Part shown: positions 1 to 9,344 of the stretch, one piece after another
Layout of the letters: each line of letters starts with the position of its first letter
How positions within the stretch are numbered: the first letter of the stretch is position 1
NCBI GenBank assembly: GCA_001512435.1
Contig: LFRS01000026.1
Span: forward strand, 258-40,146
From: Halothermothrix sp. DTU029
GTDB taxonomy: Bacteria > Bacillota > Halanaerobiia > Halanaerobiales > DTU029
Reading direction: 5' to 3'
Length of the DNA: 39,889 bases
The notes under the pieces: generated by a model
The model's database searches: none
What the model saw: only the letters and a program-made list of their open reading frames with translations
Told to the model about the DNA's origin: nothing
Translations under genes and position numbers: made by a program

Positions 1-240
1 CAATACTCTGGTTCTGCTACCCTGAATACACTCAATAATGTCAGCAGTAATCAATTTAGCAACCAGTCTCCTGGTCAGTATAATCAGCAAAACCAATATA
101 GTCAGCAAAATTTCCAGACCAATATGGCCTCCCAGTATGGACAGAACTATTCTGCCCAACAGAATGCTGTAAATCAATACGGTGCTCAATACGCCTCAGG
201 AATTCAGGATGAAGATATAAGTAAATCATATTATAAGTAA
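1..240 (+). CDS. C-terminal part of a Gln/Asn/Tyr/Ser-rich protein (5' truncated)
   Basis: An open frame runs from the first base to a TAA at 238-240 and gives the last 79 residues of a protein whose start lies outside the window. The tail is strikingly low in complexity: about 29 of 79 residues are Gln or Asn, with many Tyr, Ser, Ala and Gly and recurring short units such as SQYGQNYS and NQYGAQYA. It ends in a more charged stretch (DEDISKSYYK). It is the only plus-strand gene and converges on the ABC-F gene. Such Q/N/Y-rich tails occur on spore coat proteins of the CotF type in Firmicutes and on some adhesive or prion-like surface proteins. A coat protein is my preferred guess, but the diagnostic N-terminal part is missing, so the function is unassigned. 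Confidence 0.7.
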   Translation, partial: QYSGSATLNTLNNVSSNQFSNQSPGQYNQQNQYSQQNFQTNMASQYGQNYSAQQNAVNQYGAQYASGIQDEDISKSYYK

Positions 241-269
241 TCTTCAGAATGAAAATATTCCAATAGGAA

Positions 270-301
270 AAAGGGATAGGTAAAAAAATACCTATCCCTT
301 T
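270..301. terminator. Bidirectional Rho-independent terminator
   Basis: A 13-bp perfect inverted repeat (270-282 with 289-301, core AAAGGGATAGGTA) encloses a six-base A-rich loop. On the plus strand it is followed by TCTTTTT, and on the minus strand by a run rich in T (TTCCTATTGG region, weaker). It lies 30 bp after the plus-strand stop and 17 bp beyond the ABC-F stop, so it can end both convergent transcripts; the plus-strand U tract is the better one. Confidence 0.85.
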
Positions 302-317
302 CTTTTTGCTCTTCTTC

Positions 318-2240
318 CTATAACATTAACTCTTCCCATTGGAGATATAAGTCATTCAATTCTTCCTGGAGTTTTTCATAGTCATTCTTCATTTCATTTA
401 ATAATTCAATATTATCCAGGTTTTCTGGATCAATCATGGCCATTTCCAGGTCCTTTATTTTTCTTTCTTTTTCCTCAATACTCTCCTCAAGGGCTGCAAT
501 CCTATTCTGTCTTTTCCTCTCCTGACGGGCTTCTTCCTTTAACCTGTGGTAATCTGACTGGTATTCCTTTTCTTTGCTATCCTTTGCCTCTAATTCTTTA
601 TCCTGGAGGAATTCTTCTTTCTTTGACCTGTAGTAATCATAATTTCCATAGTATTTTATTAATTTGCCCTCTTCCAGTTCATAGATATAGTCAACTACTT
701 TATTTAAGAAATACCTATCATGGGAAACCAGCAAAACTGTACCTGGATATACCTTTAATACCTCCTCCAGGATCTCCCTGGAAGGTAAATCAAGGTGGTT
801 GGTGGGCTCATCCAGGATCAGGAAATTATAATCACCATTCATCAACTGGAGCAGCCGCAGGCGGCTCTTTTCACCACCACTTAGGGAGCCTACTTTTTTA
901 AAAACCTCATCATCAGTAAACAAAAAGGCTGCCAGGGCATTTCTGGCTTCATCTACGCTCATATTGGCTTCCCTTCTTAAGGCTGTAACCAGATCATCAT
1001 CAGGATTAAAACCCTCAAATTCCTGACTATAATAAGCAATTTTTACATTAGCCCCAAGCCTTAATGTCCCCTGGTCGGCCTTTAACTGGTCAAGAATAAT
1101 TTTCAGGAGAGTAGTTTTGCCGGTACCATTTCTGCCAATCAGGGCTACTTTATCCTGCCAGTATATATCCATGGCCAGGTTTTGCAGTAGCTCTAGGTCT
1201 CCAAATTTTTTATGGAGATTCTCTATATGGAGGACTTCTCTCCCACTTCTTTCATTCACTGTCAAATCCAATTGCATCTGCTTGCCATCTAATTCAGGCC
1301 TCTCAAGGCGTTCTATCCTCTCCAGGGATTTTTGCATGCTTTTTGCTCTCTTAAAAAGTTTTTCATTATTGGACTGGTGTCCCCATTGATAAAGTCGTTT
1401 TATTGCTTCTTCCATCTGCTTAATTTTCTTCTGTTGATTTTCATAAGCATTCTTTAATTGTTCATAACGTTTTAATCTTTCTTCTAAATAATAGGAATAA
1501 TTACCATGATAGATTTCATCACTGCCATTTTTTATTTCCACAATCCGGTTAATTACATGATCAAGAAAATAACGGTCATGGGAGATAATGATTATAGTCC
1601 CAGCATAATTCTTCAAATAGTCTTCCAACCATTGTATAGAAGGCAAATCCAGGTGGTTGGTCGGCTCATCCAGTAAAAGCAAATCAGGTTCAGTCAGAAG
1701 TAACTTTACCAGGCCCAGCCGGGTTTTCTCACCACCACTTAAATTATCTACAATCTTATTCTGCAATTCTTCTTCCCTGAACCCCATACCATAGGCAATC
1801 TGCCTGATCCTGGCTTCATACTGGTAACCACCGCTAAGTTCAAAGCGGTGCTGTAAATCACTATATTCCTCCATTAATCTATCCAGACCTGAACCACCCT
1901 TGTTACTGGCCTCACTAATACTTATCTCCAATTGGCGCAGACGCTTTTCAATAGTGGTCAGATTCTCATAAATTGTTTTTAATTCCTCAAAAAGGGTAAA
2001 ACCCTGGTTAAAATCAGGCATCTGGCTCAAATAGCCTAACTTTATCCCTTTTTTTATATAAAGAGAGCCTTCCTCAAAAGGCTCCATTCCGGCAATAATC
2101 TTAAAAACTGTTGTTTTGCCACAACCATTTGGGCCAATTAAGCCAACCCTTTCTCCCTCATTTACAAAAAGGGAAAAATCCTGCAAAACTTCTGTAATTC
2201 CATAGTTTTTTCTGATCCTATTCAGGCTAATTACCGACAT
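318..2240 (-). CDS. ABC-F family ATPase (translation factor / antibiotic-target protection type)
   Basis: A soluble protein with two ABC ATPase domains and no membrane segments, 640 residues from the ATG at 2240. Walker A motifs are GPNGCGKT (about residues 36-43) and GRNGTGKT in the second half; both domains carry LSGGEK signatures and LLLDEPTNHLD / LILDEPTNHLD Walker B sequences. A charged linker joins them and a long C-terminal coiled coil follows, as in YdiF/YfmR/Uup-like members. ABC-F proteins act at the ribosomal E site, resolving stalled ribosomes or protecting against antibiotics; which role applies cannot be read here. The longest frame begins at a TTG (2249) that abuts the AGGAG ribosome-binding site; the ATG nine bases from that site is the better start. 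It is the last gene of the obgE-yhbY unit, 12 bp after the yhbY stop. Confidence 0.93.
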   Translation of the reverse strand: MSVISLNRIRKNYGITEVLQDFSLFVNEGERVGLIGPNGCGKTTVFKIIAGMEPFEEGSLYIKKGIKLGYLSQMPDFNQGFTLFEELKTIYENLTTIEKRLRQLEISISEASNKGGSGLDRLMEEYSDLQHRFELSGGYQYEARIRQIAYGMGFREEELQNKIVDNLSGGEKTRLGLVKLLLTEPDLLLLDEPTNHLDLPSIQWLEDYLKNYAGTIIIISHDRYFLDHVINRIVEIKNGSDEIYHGNYSYYLEERLKRYEQLKNAYENQQKKIKQMEEAIKRLYQWGHQSNNEKLFKRAKSMQKSLERIERLERPELDGKQMQLDLTVNERSGREVLHIENLHKKFGDLELLQNLAMDIYWQDKVALIGRNGTGKTTLLKIILDQLKADQGTLRLGANVKIAYYSQEFEGFNPDDDLVTALRREANMSVDEARNALAAFLFTDDEVFKKVGSLSGGEKSRLRLLQLMNGDYNFLILDEPTNHLDLPSREILEEVLKVYPGTVLLVSHDRYFLNKVVDYIYELEEGKLIKYYGNYDYYRSKKEEFLQDKELEAKDSKEKEYQSDYHRLKEEARQERKRQNRIAALEESIEEKERKIKDLEMAMIDPENLDNIELLNEMKNDYEKLQEELNDLYLQWEELML

Positions 2241-2252
2241 CCCAAACAACTC

Positions 2253-2546
2253 CTACTGAGGTAATATATAAATAGGCTTTTCTTTATTCCTGCGATAGAG
2301 GATGAAAACATTACCGATGACCTGAACAACTTCTGCCTCACAGCTTGTGGCTAATTTTTCTGCTACATCCCTTACTTCTTCCAGTGAATTCTTCAACACT
2401 TTTCCCTTTACCAATTCATGGGCCGCTAAAGCCTCATCCATTTGATCTATAAGAGCCTGGTCCAGGCCACCCTTCCCTACATGGATAATAGGATTTAATT
2501 TATTGGCCTGTCCCTTTAGATAACTCCTTTGTTTTCCCCTTAACAT
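2253..2546 (-). CDS. yhbY: YhbY/YqeI-type CRM-domain RNA-binding protein
   Basis: Ninety-seven residues that are nearly all one CRM domain. Recognisable features are the N-terminal LRGKQRSYLKG helix, the conserved HVGKGGL loop equivalent to the GxxG loop of CRM proteins, HELVKGKVL in the middle and VQVIGNVFILYR near the end. Known family members bind the large ribosomal subunit precursor and assist 50S assembly, which fits its position directly after the 50S assembly GTPase ObgE (22 bp downstream). I chose the ATG at 2546 because an AAGGTGGTG ribosome-binding site lies six bases upstream and the length then matches E. coli YhbY and B. subtilis YqeI. The longest frame starts four codons earlier at a GTG located inside that binding site. 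Confidence 0.93.
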   Translation of the reverse strand: MLRGKQRSYLKGQANKLNPIIHVGKGGLDQALIDQMDEALAAHELVKGKVLKNSLEEVRDVAEKLATSCEAEVVQVIGNVFILYRRNKEKPIYILPQ

Positions 2547-2568
2547 TAAACTCACCACCTTTTATCTA

Positions 2569-3913
<1,345 letters not shown>

Positions 3914-4001
3914 CTAAAGATAATTAAAAAGCTAGGTTCAAGGTTTTTATATTTTTCAGAAATACCTTTATCAGCAAAGGATAAGGAAATATAAACTGAT
4001 A

Positions 4002-4035
4002 GTAAATAAAAACCCCCAGTTTAAGGACTGAGGGT
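4002..4035 (-). terminator. Rho-independent terminator after rpmA
   Basis: Read on the minus strand, ACCCTCAGT pairs with ACTGGGGGT (plus-strand arms 4012-4020 and 4027-4035, one G-U wobble, six-base loop) and is followed by TTTTTATTT. It begins nine bases after the rpmA stop, so rplU-rpmA ends here and obgE is transcribed separately. Confidence 0.85.
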
Positions 4036-4044
4036 AGATTATTT

Positions 4045-4323
4045 CTAATTAGCTAAACTTTCATATTGCTCTTCGCTATATACACTTATCTGGCGAGAAG
4101 ACTTACCCTTTCTTTCAAATGCAACATAACCGTCTATCTTTGAGAAGAGGGTGTCATCAGAACCTCTGCCAACATTTAAGCCTGGATGAAATTTAGTGCC
4201 TCTTTGTCTTACCAGAATACTTCCGGCTGTAACAAATTGTCCATCAAATCTTTTCACACCAAGTCGTTTAGAGTGACTATCGCGGCCATTTCTTGAACTA
4301 CCGCCACCTTTTTTCCTGGCCAT
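4045..4323 (-). CDS. rpmA: 50S ribosomal protein bL27
   Basis: Ninety-two residues with the L27 hallmarks: an N-terminal [16 protein letters not shown] arm that reaches towards the peptidyl transferase centre, [34 protein letters not shown] and a C-terminal beta barrel. The ATG at 4323 has GGGGTGG seven bases upstream; a TTG two codons earlier is disfavoured. In most Firmicutes L27 carries a short N-terminal extension removed by the protease Prp (YsxB), encoded between rplU and rpmA. Here the protein begins directly at the mature MARKKG form and only 52 bp separate it from rplU, so both the extension and prp are absent, a consistent pair. No spo0B-like gene follows either. Confidence 0.98.
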   Translation of the reverse strand: MARKKGGGSSRNGRDSHSKRLGVKRFDGQFVTAGSILVRQRGTKFHPGLNVGRGSDDTLFSKIDGYVAFERKGKSSRQISVYSEEQYESLAN

Positions 4324-4375
4324 AATCAATCCACCCCCCTGTAATTATTTTTATAATAAATACATGTAATTTTCT

Positions 4376-4687
4376 TTAGGCCTCTATCTTTTCAATTAAA
4401 ACCTTTGTATAAGGCTGGCGATGACCAGTCTTTTTGCGATAACGTTTTTTCCTGCGGTATTTGAAAACAATAACCTTTTTGTTTTTGCCCTGTTCCAGGA
4501 CTTTACCAATTACTTTGGCTCCTTCCAATACAGGATTGCCAAATCTGGCTCCATTATCATCCACTACGGATAAAACCTGATCAAACTCTACAGTTTCACC
4601 AGCTTCTACAGGAAGTTTCTCTACCTTGATAATCATTTCTTCTTCCACTCTGTATTGTTTTCCACCGGTTTTAATAATTGCATACAT
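4376..4687 (-). CDS. rplU: 50S ribosomal protein bL21
   Basis: One hundred and three residues matching L21 throughout: [16 protein letters not shown] at the N-terminus, a [18 protein letters not shown] stretch, and the very basic [16 protein letters not shown] loop followed by [10 protein letters not shown]21 binds 23S rRNA and works next to L20. The start ATG at 4687 follows GGGAGGTGCAGCTGT, which contains a strong ribosome-binding site and the conserved end of the L21 leader RNA. It is the first gene of a two-gene unit with rpmA, preceded by a leader that probably senses free L21 and by a near-consensus promoter. Confidence 0.98.
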   Translation of the reverse strand: MYAIIKTGGKQYRVEEEMIIKVEKLPVEAGETVEFDQVLSVVDDNGARFGNPVLEGAKVIGKVLEQGKNKKVIVFKYRRKKRYRKKTGHRQPYTKVLIEKIEA

Positions 4688-4689
4688 AC

Positions 4690-4795
4690 AGCTGCACCTC
4701 CCTTACCTCAAGACTCGCCGAAAGCAGGCAGCCTCTCTCTAATTGAGTTAGAGACATTTTATCTTCAGCCTGTCCCGTGCGGTTTTGGCAATACA
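4690..4795 (-). ncRNA. L21 leader RNA (ribosomal protein autoregulatory leader)
   Basis: The 5' untranslated region of rplU carries features I recognise from the Firmicute L21 leader family: an ACCGCACGGG segment near its 5' end, a central stem (TCTCTAA/TTAGAGA with a five-base loop, about 4735-4755), an outer CAGGC/GCCTG pairing, and the conserved run GGCGAGTCTTGAGG followed by GGGAGGTGCAG just before the start codon. Known leaders of this kind let L21 repress its own operon. The assignment comes from motif recall, not a covariance model. Confidence 0.75.
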
Positions 4796-4803
4796 ACGTA
4801 ATT

Positions 4804-4832
4804 ATTTTAGCATATTGCAGCTAAGCAGTCAA
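4804..4832 (-). promoter_or_regulatory. Sigma-A-type promoter for rplU-rpmA
   Basis: On the minus strand TTGACT (4832-4827), a 17-bp spacer and TAAAAT (4809-4804). It is the closest match to consensus in the window apart from the nagB promoter, and it sits just upstream of the L21 leader. Confidence 0.82.
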
Positions 4833-4896
4833 GTTTTAACTCACATAATTTTATCTTCCTGCATCTTTAACCAGTTTTCACTTTTTAAAATAGGAT

Positions 4897-5628
4897 CTAA
4901 TCTACAATTAAAGAAGCAGCTGCCTGATCCAGAATCAAGGTAACATCAGGGTGTAGCTGTAAAAATGAAGATGGTACCTGTGTAGTAACCTGGCCACAGA
5001 CGGTATCCCTGATAGCCTTTGCTTTTTTCTCACCACTGGCCAATAATATAATTCGCCTGGCTTTCAAGATCGTCCCCATGCCTACTGTTAAAGCCTTCTG
5101 TGGCACCTCTTCCATTGAGGAAAAAAATCTACTATTTACTTTAATGGTTTCTTCTGTTAAATTGACAAGGCCGGTATAGACATTTAAGCTTTCAGCTGGT
5201 TCATTAAAACCGATATGTCCGTTTTCTCCAATTCCCAGTACCTGAAGATCAATGCCCCCACTGGCTTCTATAGCCTTTTCATATTGCATACATTCCTCTT
5301 CAATGTCAGCAGCCATGCCATCAGGTAGATGGATATTTTCAGCTCTAATATTGATATGCTTAAAGAAATTTTCCTGCATGAAATAGTGATAACTCTGCAA
5401 ATCATCAGGGGGCAAGAGATAGTATTCATCCAGATTAAAGGTTTTTACTGCCGAAAAATCTACCTCACCCTCTTGATACATCCTTACTAATTCCTTATAC
5501 ATACCCAATGGGGTACTACCTGTTGCCAGTCCCAGTACAGTATCAGCTTTAAGTAAAACCTGACCGGCTACCAGTAAGGCTGCCTTTTTACTCATTGATT
5601 GATAATCTTCCTCAACAATTATACGCAT
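4897..5628 (-). CDS. nagB: Glucosamine-6-phosphate deaminase
   Basis: A 243-residue cytoplasmic enzyme converting glucosamine 6-phosphate to fructose 6-phosphate and ammonia, the last committed step of amino-sugar catabolism. Family features seen: the phosphate-binding [25 protein letters not shown] with the catalytic-site Asp, [11 protein letters not shown], and [14 protein letters not shown]. The start is the ATG at 5628 ([10 protein letters not shown]), five bases after an AGATGGTGA ribosome-binding site; the length then equals B. subtilis NagB within a residue. The longest frame adds MVKL from an ATG that has only A residues upstream. It follows nagA but the 167-bp gap contains its own strong promoter, so nagB can be expressed separately. 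No GntR-type regulator is encoded nearby. Confidence 0.95.
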   Translation of the reverse strand: MRIIVEEDYQSMSKKAALLVAGQVLLKADTVLGLATGSTPLGMYKELVRMYQEGEVDFSAVKTFNLDEYYLLPPDDLQSYHYFMQENFFKHINIRAENIHLPDGMAADIEEECMQYEKAIEASGGIDLQVLGIGENGHIGFNEPAESLNVYTGLVNLTEETIKVNSRFFSSMEEVPQKALTVGMGTILKARRIILLASGEKKAKAIRDTVCGQVTTQVPSSFLQLHPDVTLILDQAAASLIVD

Positions 5629-5671
5629 AAGCTTCACCATCTTTTTTTAATATATAGTAAACCCTAAAAAA

Positions 5672-5700
5672 ATTATAATCCTTTTTTCCAGATACTGCAA
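5672..5700 (-). promoter_or_regulatory. Promoter for nagB
   Basis: Minus strand TTGCAG (5700-5695), 17-bp spacer, perfect TATAAT (5677-5672). Transcription should begin about 35-40 bases before the nagB ATG. The promoter lies in the nagA-nagB intergenic region. Confidence 0.78.
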
Positions 5701-5795
5701 ATCATTTTTTCTTTACTGCTTATATTCTATACTGGCCATTATAATATATAAATAGGTAAATATCCTTAAATAAATATGTAATTAAAGCACATTAA

Positions 5796-6944
5796 CTAAT
5801 AAATTCTCAAACCATCCTTAAAAACACTTTTCACCTTAAGCCCCTTATCCAGTAACACAAAATCAGCCCTATTGCCTGCTCTAATCCACCCCAGCTCATC
5901 ATCTAGACCCAGAAGGCGGGCTGGATTATAAGTTACCATATTTATAATTTTATATAAGGGAAGACTACTAATCCTGCTGATATTACGCACTGCCTGGTCC
6001 AGTGTTAACCTGCTTCCTGCCAGACTGCCATCGGCCAGGCGGGCTATCCCCTCTTTTACTATTACCGGCTGGCCACCAAACTCATATTCCCCATCTTCCA
6101 GAGTGCCAGCCCGCATCTGGTCAGTAACCAGAATAATCTGATTCAGGTCTTTTGCCTGCAAAACCAGCTGCAAAACTGCTGGATGAATATGAATAAGATC
6201 AGCTATTAGCTCTATACTGATATCTGTAGTTAAGGCAGTACCAATAATGCCTGGGTCGCGATGATGGAGGCCTGGCATGGCATTAAATAGATGTGTTATA
6301 TGACTAATACCTGACCTTAGGGCTTTAAGCATCTCTTCATAAGTGGCCCCACTATGGCCTGCAGAGCAAATAATCCCTTTTGCTCTAAGAAAGCTGATCA
6401 ATTCCTCTGCACCTTCAATCTCCGGGGCTAAAGTAACTATTTTAATAATATCAATAAAATTTTTTATCAATTCCAGATCCGGTAAGATAATATTTTCCTC
6501 TGCATGAGCACCTTTATATTTTTTGTTAATAAAAGGCCCTTCCAGGTGGCAGCCCAAAATTCTGGCACCAGTAGAACCAGTCCTCTCTTTCCTCATAGCA
6601 ATTCTAATAGCCTCTAAGGACCTGATAAGATCTTCAATAGGCATGGAGATAGTTGTTGGTAAAAAGGATGTTACTCCAGATTCTGGCAGGCTTTCTCTGA
6701 TGTGTAGCAGGGCTTCCTGACTGGCATCCATAGTATCAAAGCCAGCCACACCGTGAAAATGAATATCGATAAATCCTGGAGACAGATAATATCCGCCCCC
6801 ATCGATAATGTCCAGAGAAGAGCCTTTTTCCTGGCAAACATCCTTTTCCTTTATTATTATTTTTTCGATCCTATCCGAAAAGATTATTGAGCCCTTTTCA
6901 ATTTTATCCGGAAATATTATCTTTATATTTTTAAGGACCTTCAT
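5796..6944 (-). CDS. nagA: N-acetylglucosamine-6-phosphate deacetylase
   Basis: A 382-residue amidohydrolase-superfamily enzyme that removes acetate from GlcNAc 6-phosphate, feeding NagB. Metal and active-site motifs are present: DIHFHG (the HxH motif), CHLEGPF with the metal-binding Glu, SAGHSGATYEE and THLFNAM with the downstream His residues, and LVTDQM with the catalytic Asp. The C-terminal NPARLLGLDDELG and AGNRADFVLLD segments close the beta-sandwich. I chose the ATG at 6944, nine bases from AAAGGTG, over an upstream GTG that lies within that site. The ribosome-binding site overlaps the rng stop, 14 bp away, so nagA is probably cotranscribed with rng. GlcNAc 6-phosphate may come from an uptake system elsewhere or from cell-wall recycling, which would suit its location at the end of a cell-wall cluster. 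Confidence 0.95.
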   Translation of the reverse strand: MKVLKNIKIIFPDKIEKGSIIFSDRIEKIIIKEKDVCQEKGSSLDIIDGGGYYLSPGFIDIHFHGVAGFDTMDASQEALLHIRESLPESGVTSFLPTTISMPIEDLIRSLEAIRIAMRKERTGSTGARILGCHLEGPFINKKYKGAHAEENIILPDLELIKNFIDIIKIVTLAPEIEGAEELISFLRAKGIICSAGHSGATYEEMLKALRSGISHITHLFNAMPGLHHRDPGIIGTALTTDISIELIADLIHIHPAVLQLVLQAKDLNQIILVTDQMRAGTLEDGEYEFGGQPVIVKEGIARLADGSLAGSRLTLDQAVRNISRISSLPLYKIINMVTYNPARLLGLDDELGWIRAGNRADFVLLDKGLKVKSVFKDGLRIY

Positions 6945-6958
6945 TACAAACAACACCT

Positions 6959-8644
6959 TTAGACCAGTTCTGCCCTGGCAAAGGTCCGATAAACATCCCT
7001 GATTATTATCTTGACTTCCTGCTCAACCAGGCTGCCAGCCTCTTCTACAATAATTATATAACCACTGATTCTGGCTATTCCTGCACTGGTATTATTGATC
7101 TGTTTTTCCTCTATTAAAACTATGTATTCTTCCCCCTCCTGGACAGGCAGGGCTAATCTGGCCAGTTCCTTTTTACTACCCTTATTGATAATATTATATG
7201 TTTCCAGATGTAATTCATCATTTCCTGAAATATATATGTCCAGGCCCGTTCTCTCTTCCAATTCTTTCAACTTCTCTCCCCCTGTACCGATCAATACTGC
7301 AGCCACTTTGGGGTGGACTTCAAGGAGGATGGCAGAGAAGTTCTCTTTGACAGCCAGGTCTGATATTTCCCGGATGATCTTTAAGGCCATACCGCTTTCT
7401 GATATAACCATACCACTTCCCTGGCAATAAGGGCATTCTCTCTGGATTAATTCCCCAAAACCTTCCCTGACCTTTTTCCTGGTCATCTCCACCAGGCCTA
7501 GCTTTGTTAAGCCCAAAAGGGCTGTTTTGGTCTTATCTTTTTTTAACTCTTCCTGCAAGACCTCCAGGACCTTTTCCTGGTGTTCTTTCAAGGCCATATC
7601 AATAAAATCGATAATTATAATACCGCCTATATCCCTGATCCGGAGTTGGCGGGCAATCTCTTTAGCAGCTTCCAGATTAGTCCTGAAAACTGTCTCCTGT
7701 AAATTCTTTTTCCCGGTATATTTGCCGGTATTTACATCAATACTGACCAGGGCTTCTGTTTTATCAATAATAATATAACCACCGGAGTTTAGCCAGACTT
7801 TTCGGTTTAAGGCCCGGGCTAACTCCTTCTCGATATTATAATTGACAAAAATGGGGATCTCTCTTTCATAGAGGAAAATACGGCTTTTTAAGTCAGGTGC
7901 CACCCTCTCCAGGAGATTTATAATATATTCATAATCTTTTTCACTATCAACAACCAGTTTTTCCAGATCAAGGGACACATAATCCCTGACCAGTTGCATG
8001 ATTAAATCAGCATGTGTATATATTAAGGCTGGTGCTTTACTGGCCTGATAATCCTCCTGGATAGTATCCCAGATATGAATTAAATAGTCCAGGTCTTTTT
8101 TCAGCTCTCCACTACCCCTGTCCATAGCATTGGTTCTGATAATTACACCATATTTGTCTCCAAGAAGGTCCCGGCTGATCTTTTTCAGGCGGTCGCGTTC
8201 TTCTGTTGCCAGGATTTTGCGGGAAATATTGATTTTGTTATCATAAGGTAGTAAGACAAAATACCGGCCGGGTATAGAAATTTTGCAACTGGCCTTTGGC
8301 CCTTTGGAACCAATGGATTCTTTAATTATCTGGACCATGATTTCCTGGCCAGGCCTGATAATTTCCTGTACACTGAGCCTGTTTTCCTGCCAGAGTTTTT
8401 CTTGCTCCTTATCCAGGAGTGGATATAGATCATTAATATGCAAAAAGGCATTCCGTTCAAGACCAATATCAACAAAGGCTGCCTGCATTCCCGGTAAAAC
8501 ATCCTTTACCTTGCCCCGGTAAACATTACCGGCTATCTGTTCATGAATATCCTGTTCCAGTAAGAGATCCTCTAAATGACCATCTCGCAGGATAGCAGCC
8601 CTTTTTTCCCTTATACCGGAATTAATAATAATCTGTATACTCAT
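6959..8644 (-). CDS. rng: Ribonuclease E/G family endoribonuclease with C-terminal TRAM-like domain
   Basis: A 561-residue endoribonuclease of the RNase G/E type. An S1 domain (about residues 38-120, NVYRGKVKDVLPGMQAAFVDIG) precedes the catalytic region. The two metal-binding aspartates are visible in SIDVNTGKYTG (D303) and IIIDFIDM (D346), and a zinc-link CPYC at 404-407 indicates dimerisation. The family processes rRNA and degrades mRNA. The last 55 residues (AGIARISGYIIIVEEAG, then VKIIIRDVYRTFARAEL) look like a TRAM RNA-binding domain, which E. coli RNase G lacks. The ATG at 8644 has GGAG eight bases upstream; the DUF2344 stop is only four bases away, so the two are coupled. Location among rSAM, DUF2344 and cell-shape genes is conserved in clostridia. 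Confidence 0.93.
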   Translation of the reverse strand: MSIQIIINSGIREKRAAILRDGHLEDLLLEQDIHEQIAGNVYRGKVKDVLPGMQAAFVDIGLERNAFLHINDLYPLLDKEQEKLWQENRLSVQEIIRPGQEIMVQIIKESIGSKGPKASCKISIPGRYFVLLPYDNKINISRKILATEERDRLKKISRDLLGDKYGVIIRTNAMDRGSGELKKDLDYLIHIWDTIQEDYQASKAPALIYTHADLIMQLVRDYVSLDLEKLVVDSEKDYEYIINLLERVAPDLKSRIFLYEREIPIFVNYNIEKELARALNRKVWLNSGGYIIIDKTEALVSIDVNTGKYTGKKNLQETVFRTNLEAAKEIARQLRIRDIGGIIIIDFIDMALKEHQEKVLEVLQEELKKDKTKTALLGLTKLGLVEMTRKKVREGFGELIQRECPYCQGSGMVISESGMALKIIREISDLAVKENFSAILLEVHPKVAAVLIGTGGEKLKELEERTGLDIYISGNDELHLETYNIINKGSKKELARLALPVQEGEEYIVLIEEKQINNTSAGIARISGYIIIVEEAGSLVEQEVKIIIRDVYRTFARAELV

Positions 8645-8648
8645 CCCT

Positions 8649-9344
8649 TCATCTCCCTACTATCTTTTCATCAAGGGGGCTATAAAGCTCTTCTTTTACC
8701 TTCACATACAGGCCTTCACGCACGATATTGACAATTGGAACATAGGCCACATCTGGAGAAAAATCTGCCAGAGCCCTGCTGATTTCTTCAGGCCTGAGAT
8801 TTCTTTCACTTCCACTCTCTACCTGAAAAAGCCATTTTCCTGGTCCAATTATTTGGGCCCTCTGTATCATAGGCCTGATATTAATCTCTATATCTCCCTT
8901 TTTCACCCTTTCCCGCCTAACCCTTATCTCTTCTTCAGCCAGAAATCTATTTAACAGGTCTTCCTCAGCTATATTTTCTTGCTTAAAAACCATGGAAAAG
9001 ATGTATCTGGCTGTATTGATGGTAGCCATTAAGGCTTTACTATCTTCAGCTATAGAAACGGCTTTATTAATCTTGAGGCCAGGAGGTAGTTCTTGATTAA
9101 CCAGGCTAATAAAGTCCTTTATCTCCATTTCCTGATTTAATTGCAGATCAAAATATTCCTTCCAGCCAACCATACCTACCTTCAGAGGCTGGGCTAAGGC
9201 CAATTGGATATGAGGATTAAATCCTTTTGAATAAGCCAGGGGTAATTTAGCCCTCCTGAAAGCCCGGCGAAAGGTAGTCATCAATTCCAGATGTGAGATA
9301 TATTTAATTTCTTCTAATTTCTCAAACTCTGCCCTAATTAACAT
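8649..9344 (-). CDS. TIGR03936/DUF2344 family protein (radical-SAM-linked)
   Basis: A 231-residue protein of the family that always accompanies the TIGR03960-type radical SAM protein and in some bacteria is fused to its C-terminus. Family landmarks are the N-terminal IKYISHLELMTTFRRAFRRA segment, LAYSKGFNPHIQLALAQPL and GMVGWKEYFDLQL. The biochemical role is not established. I take the ATG at 9344, which overlaps the stop of the upstream radical SAM gene by 11 bases and is preceded by GGTGAT; the longer frame would reach 54 bases further into that gene. The overlap implies translational coupling and a stoichiometric partnership. Confidence 0.88.
   Translation of the reverse strand: MLIRAEFEKLEEIKYISHLELMTTFRRAFRRAKLPLAYSKGFNPHIQLALAQPLKVGMVGWKEYFDLQLNQEMEIKDFISLVNQELPPGLKINKAVSIAEDSKALMATINTARYIFSMVFKQENIAEEDLLNRFLAEEEIRVRRERVKKGDIEINIRPMIQRAQIIGPGKWLFQVESGSERNLRPEEISRALADFSPDVAYVPIVNIVREGLYVKVKEELYSPLDEKIVGR

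Noticed and set aside
1-240. CRISPR or tandem-repeat array
   Set aside because: The repetitiveness is at the amino-acid level with irregular DNA spacing, in one open frame.
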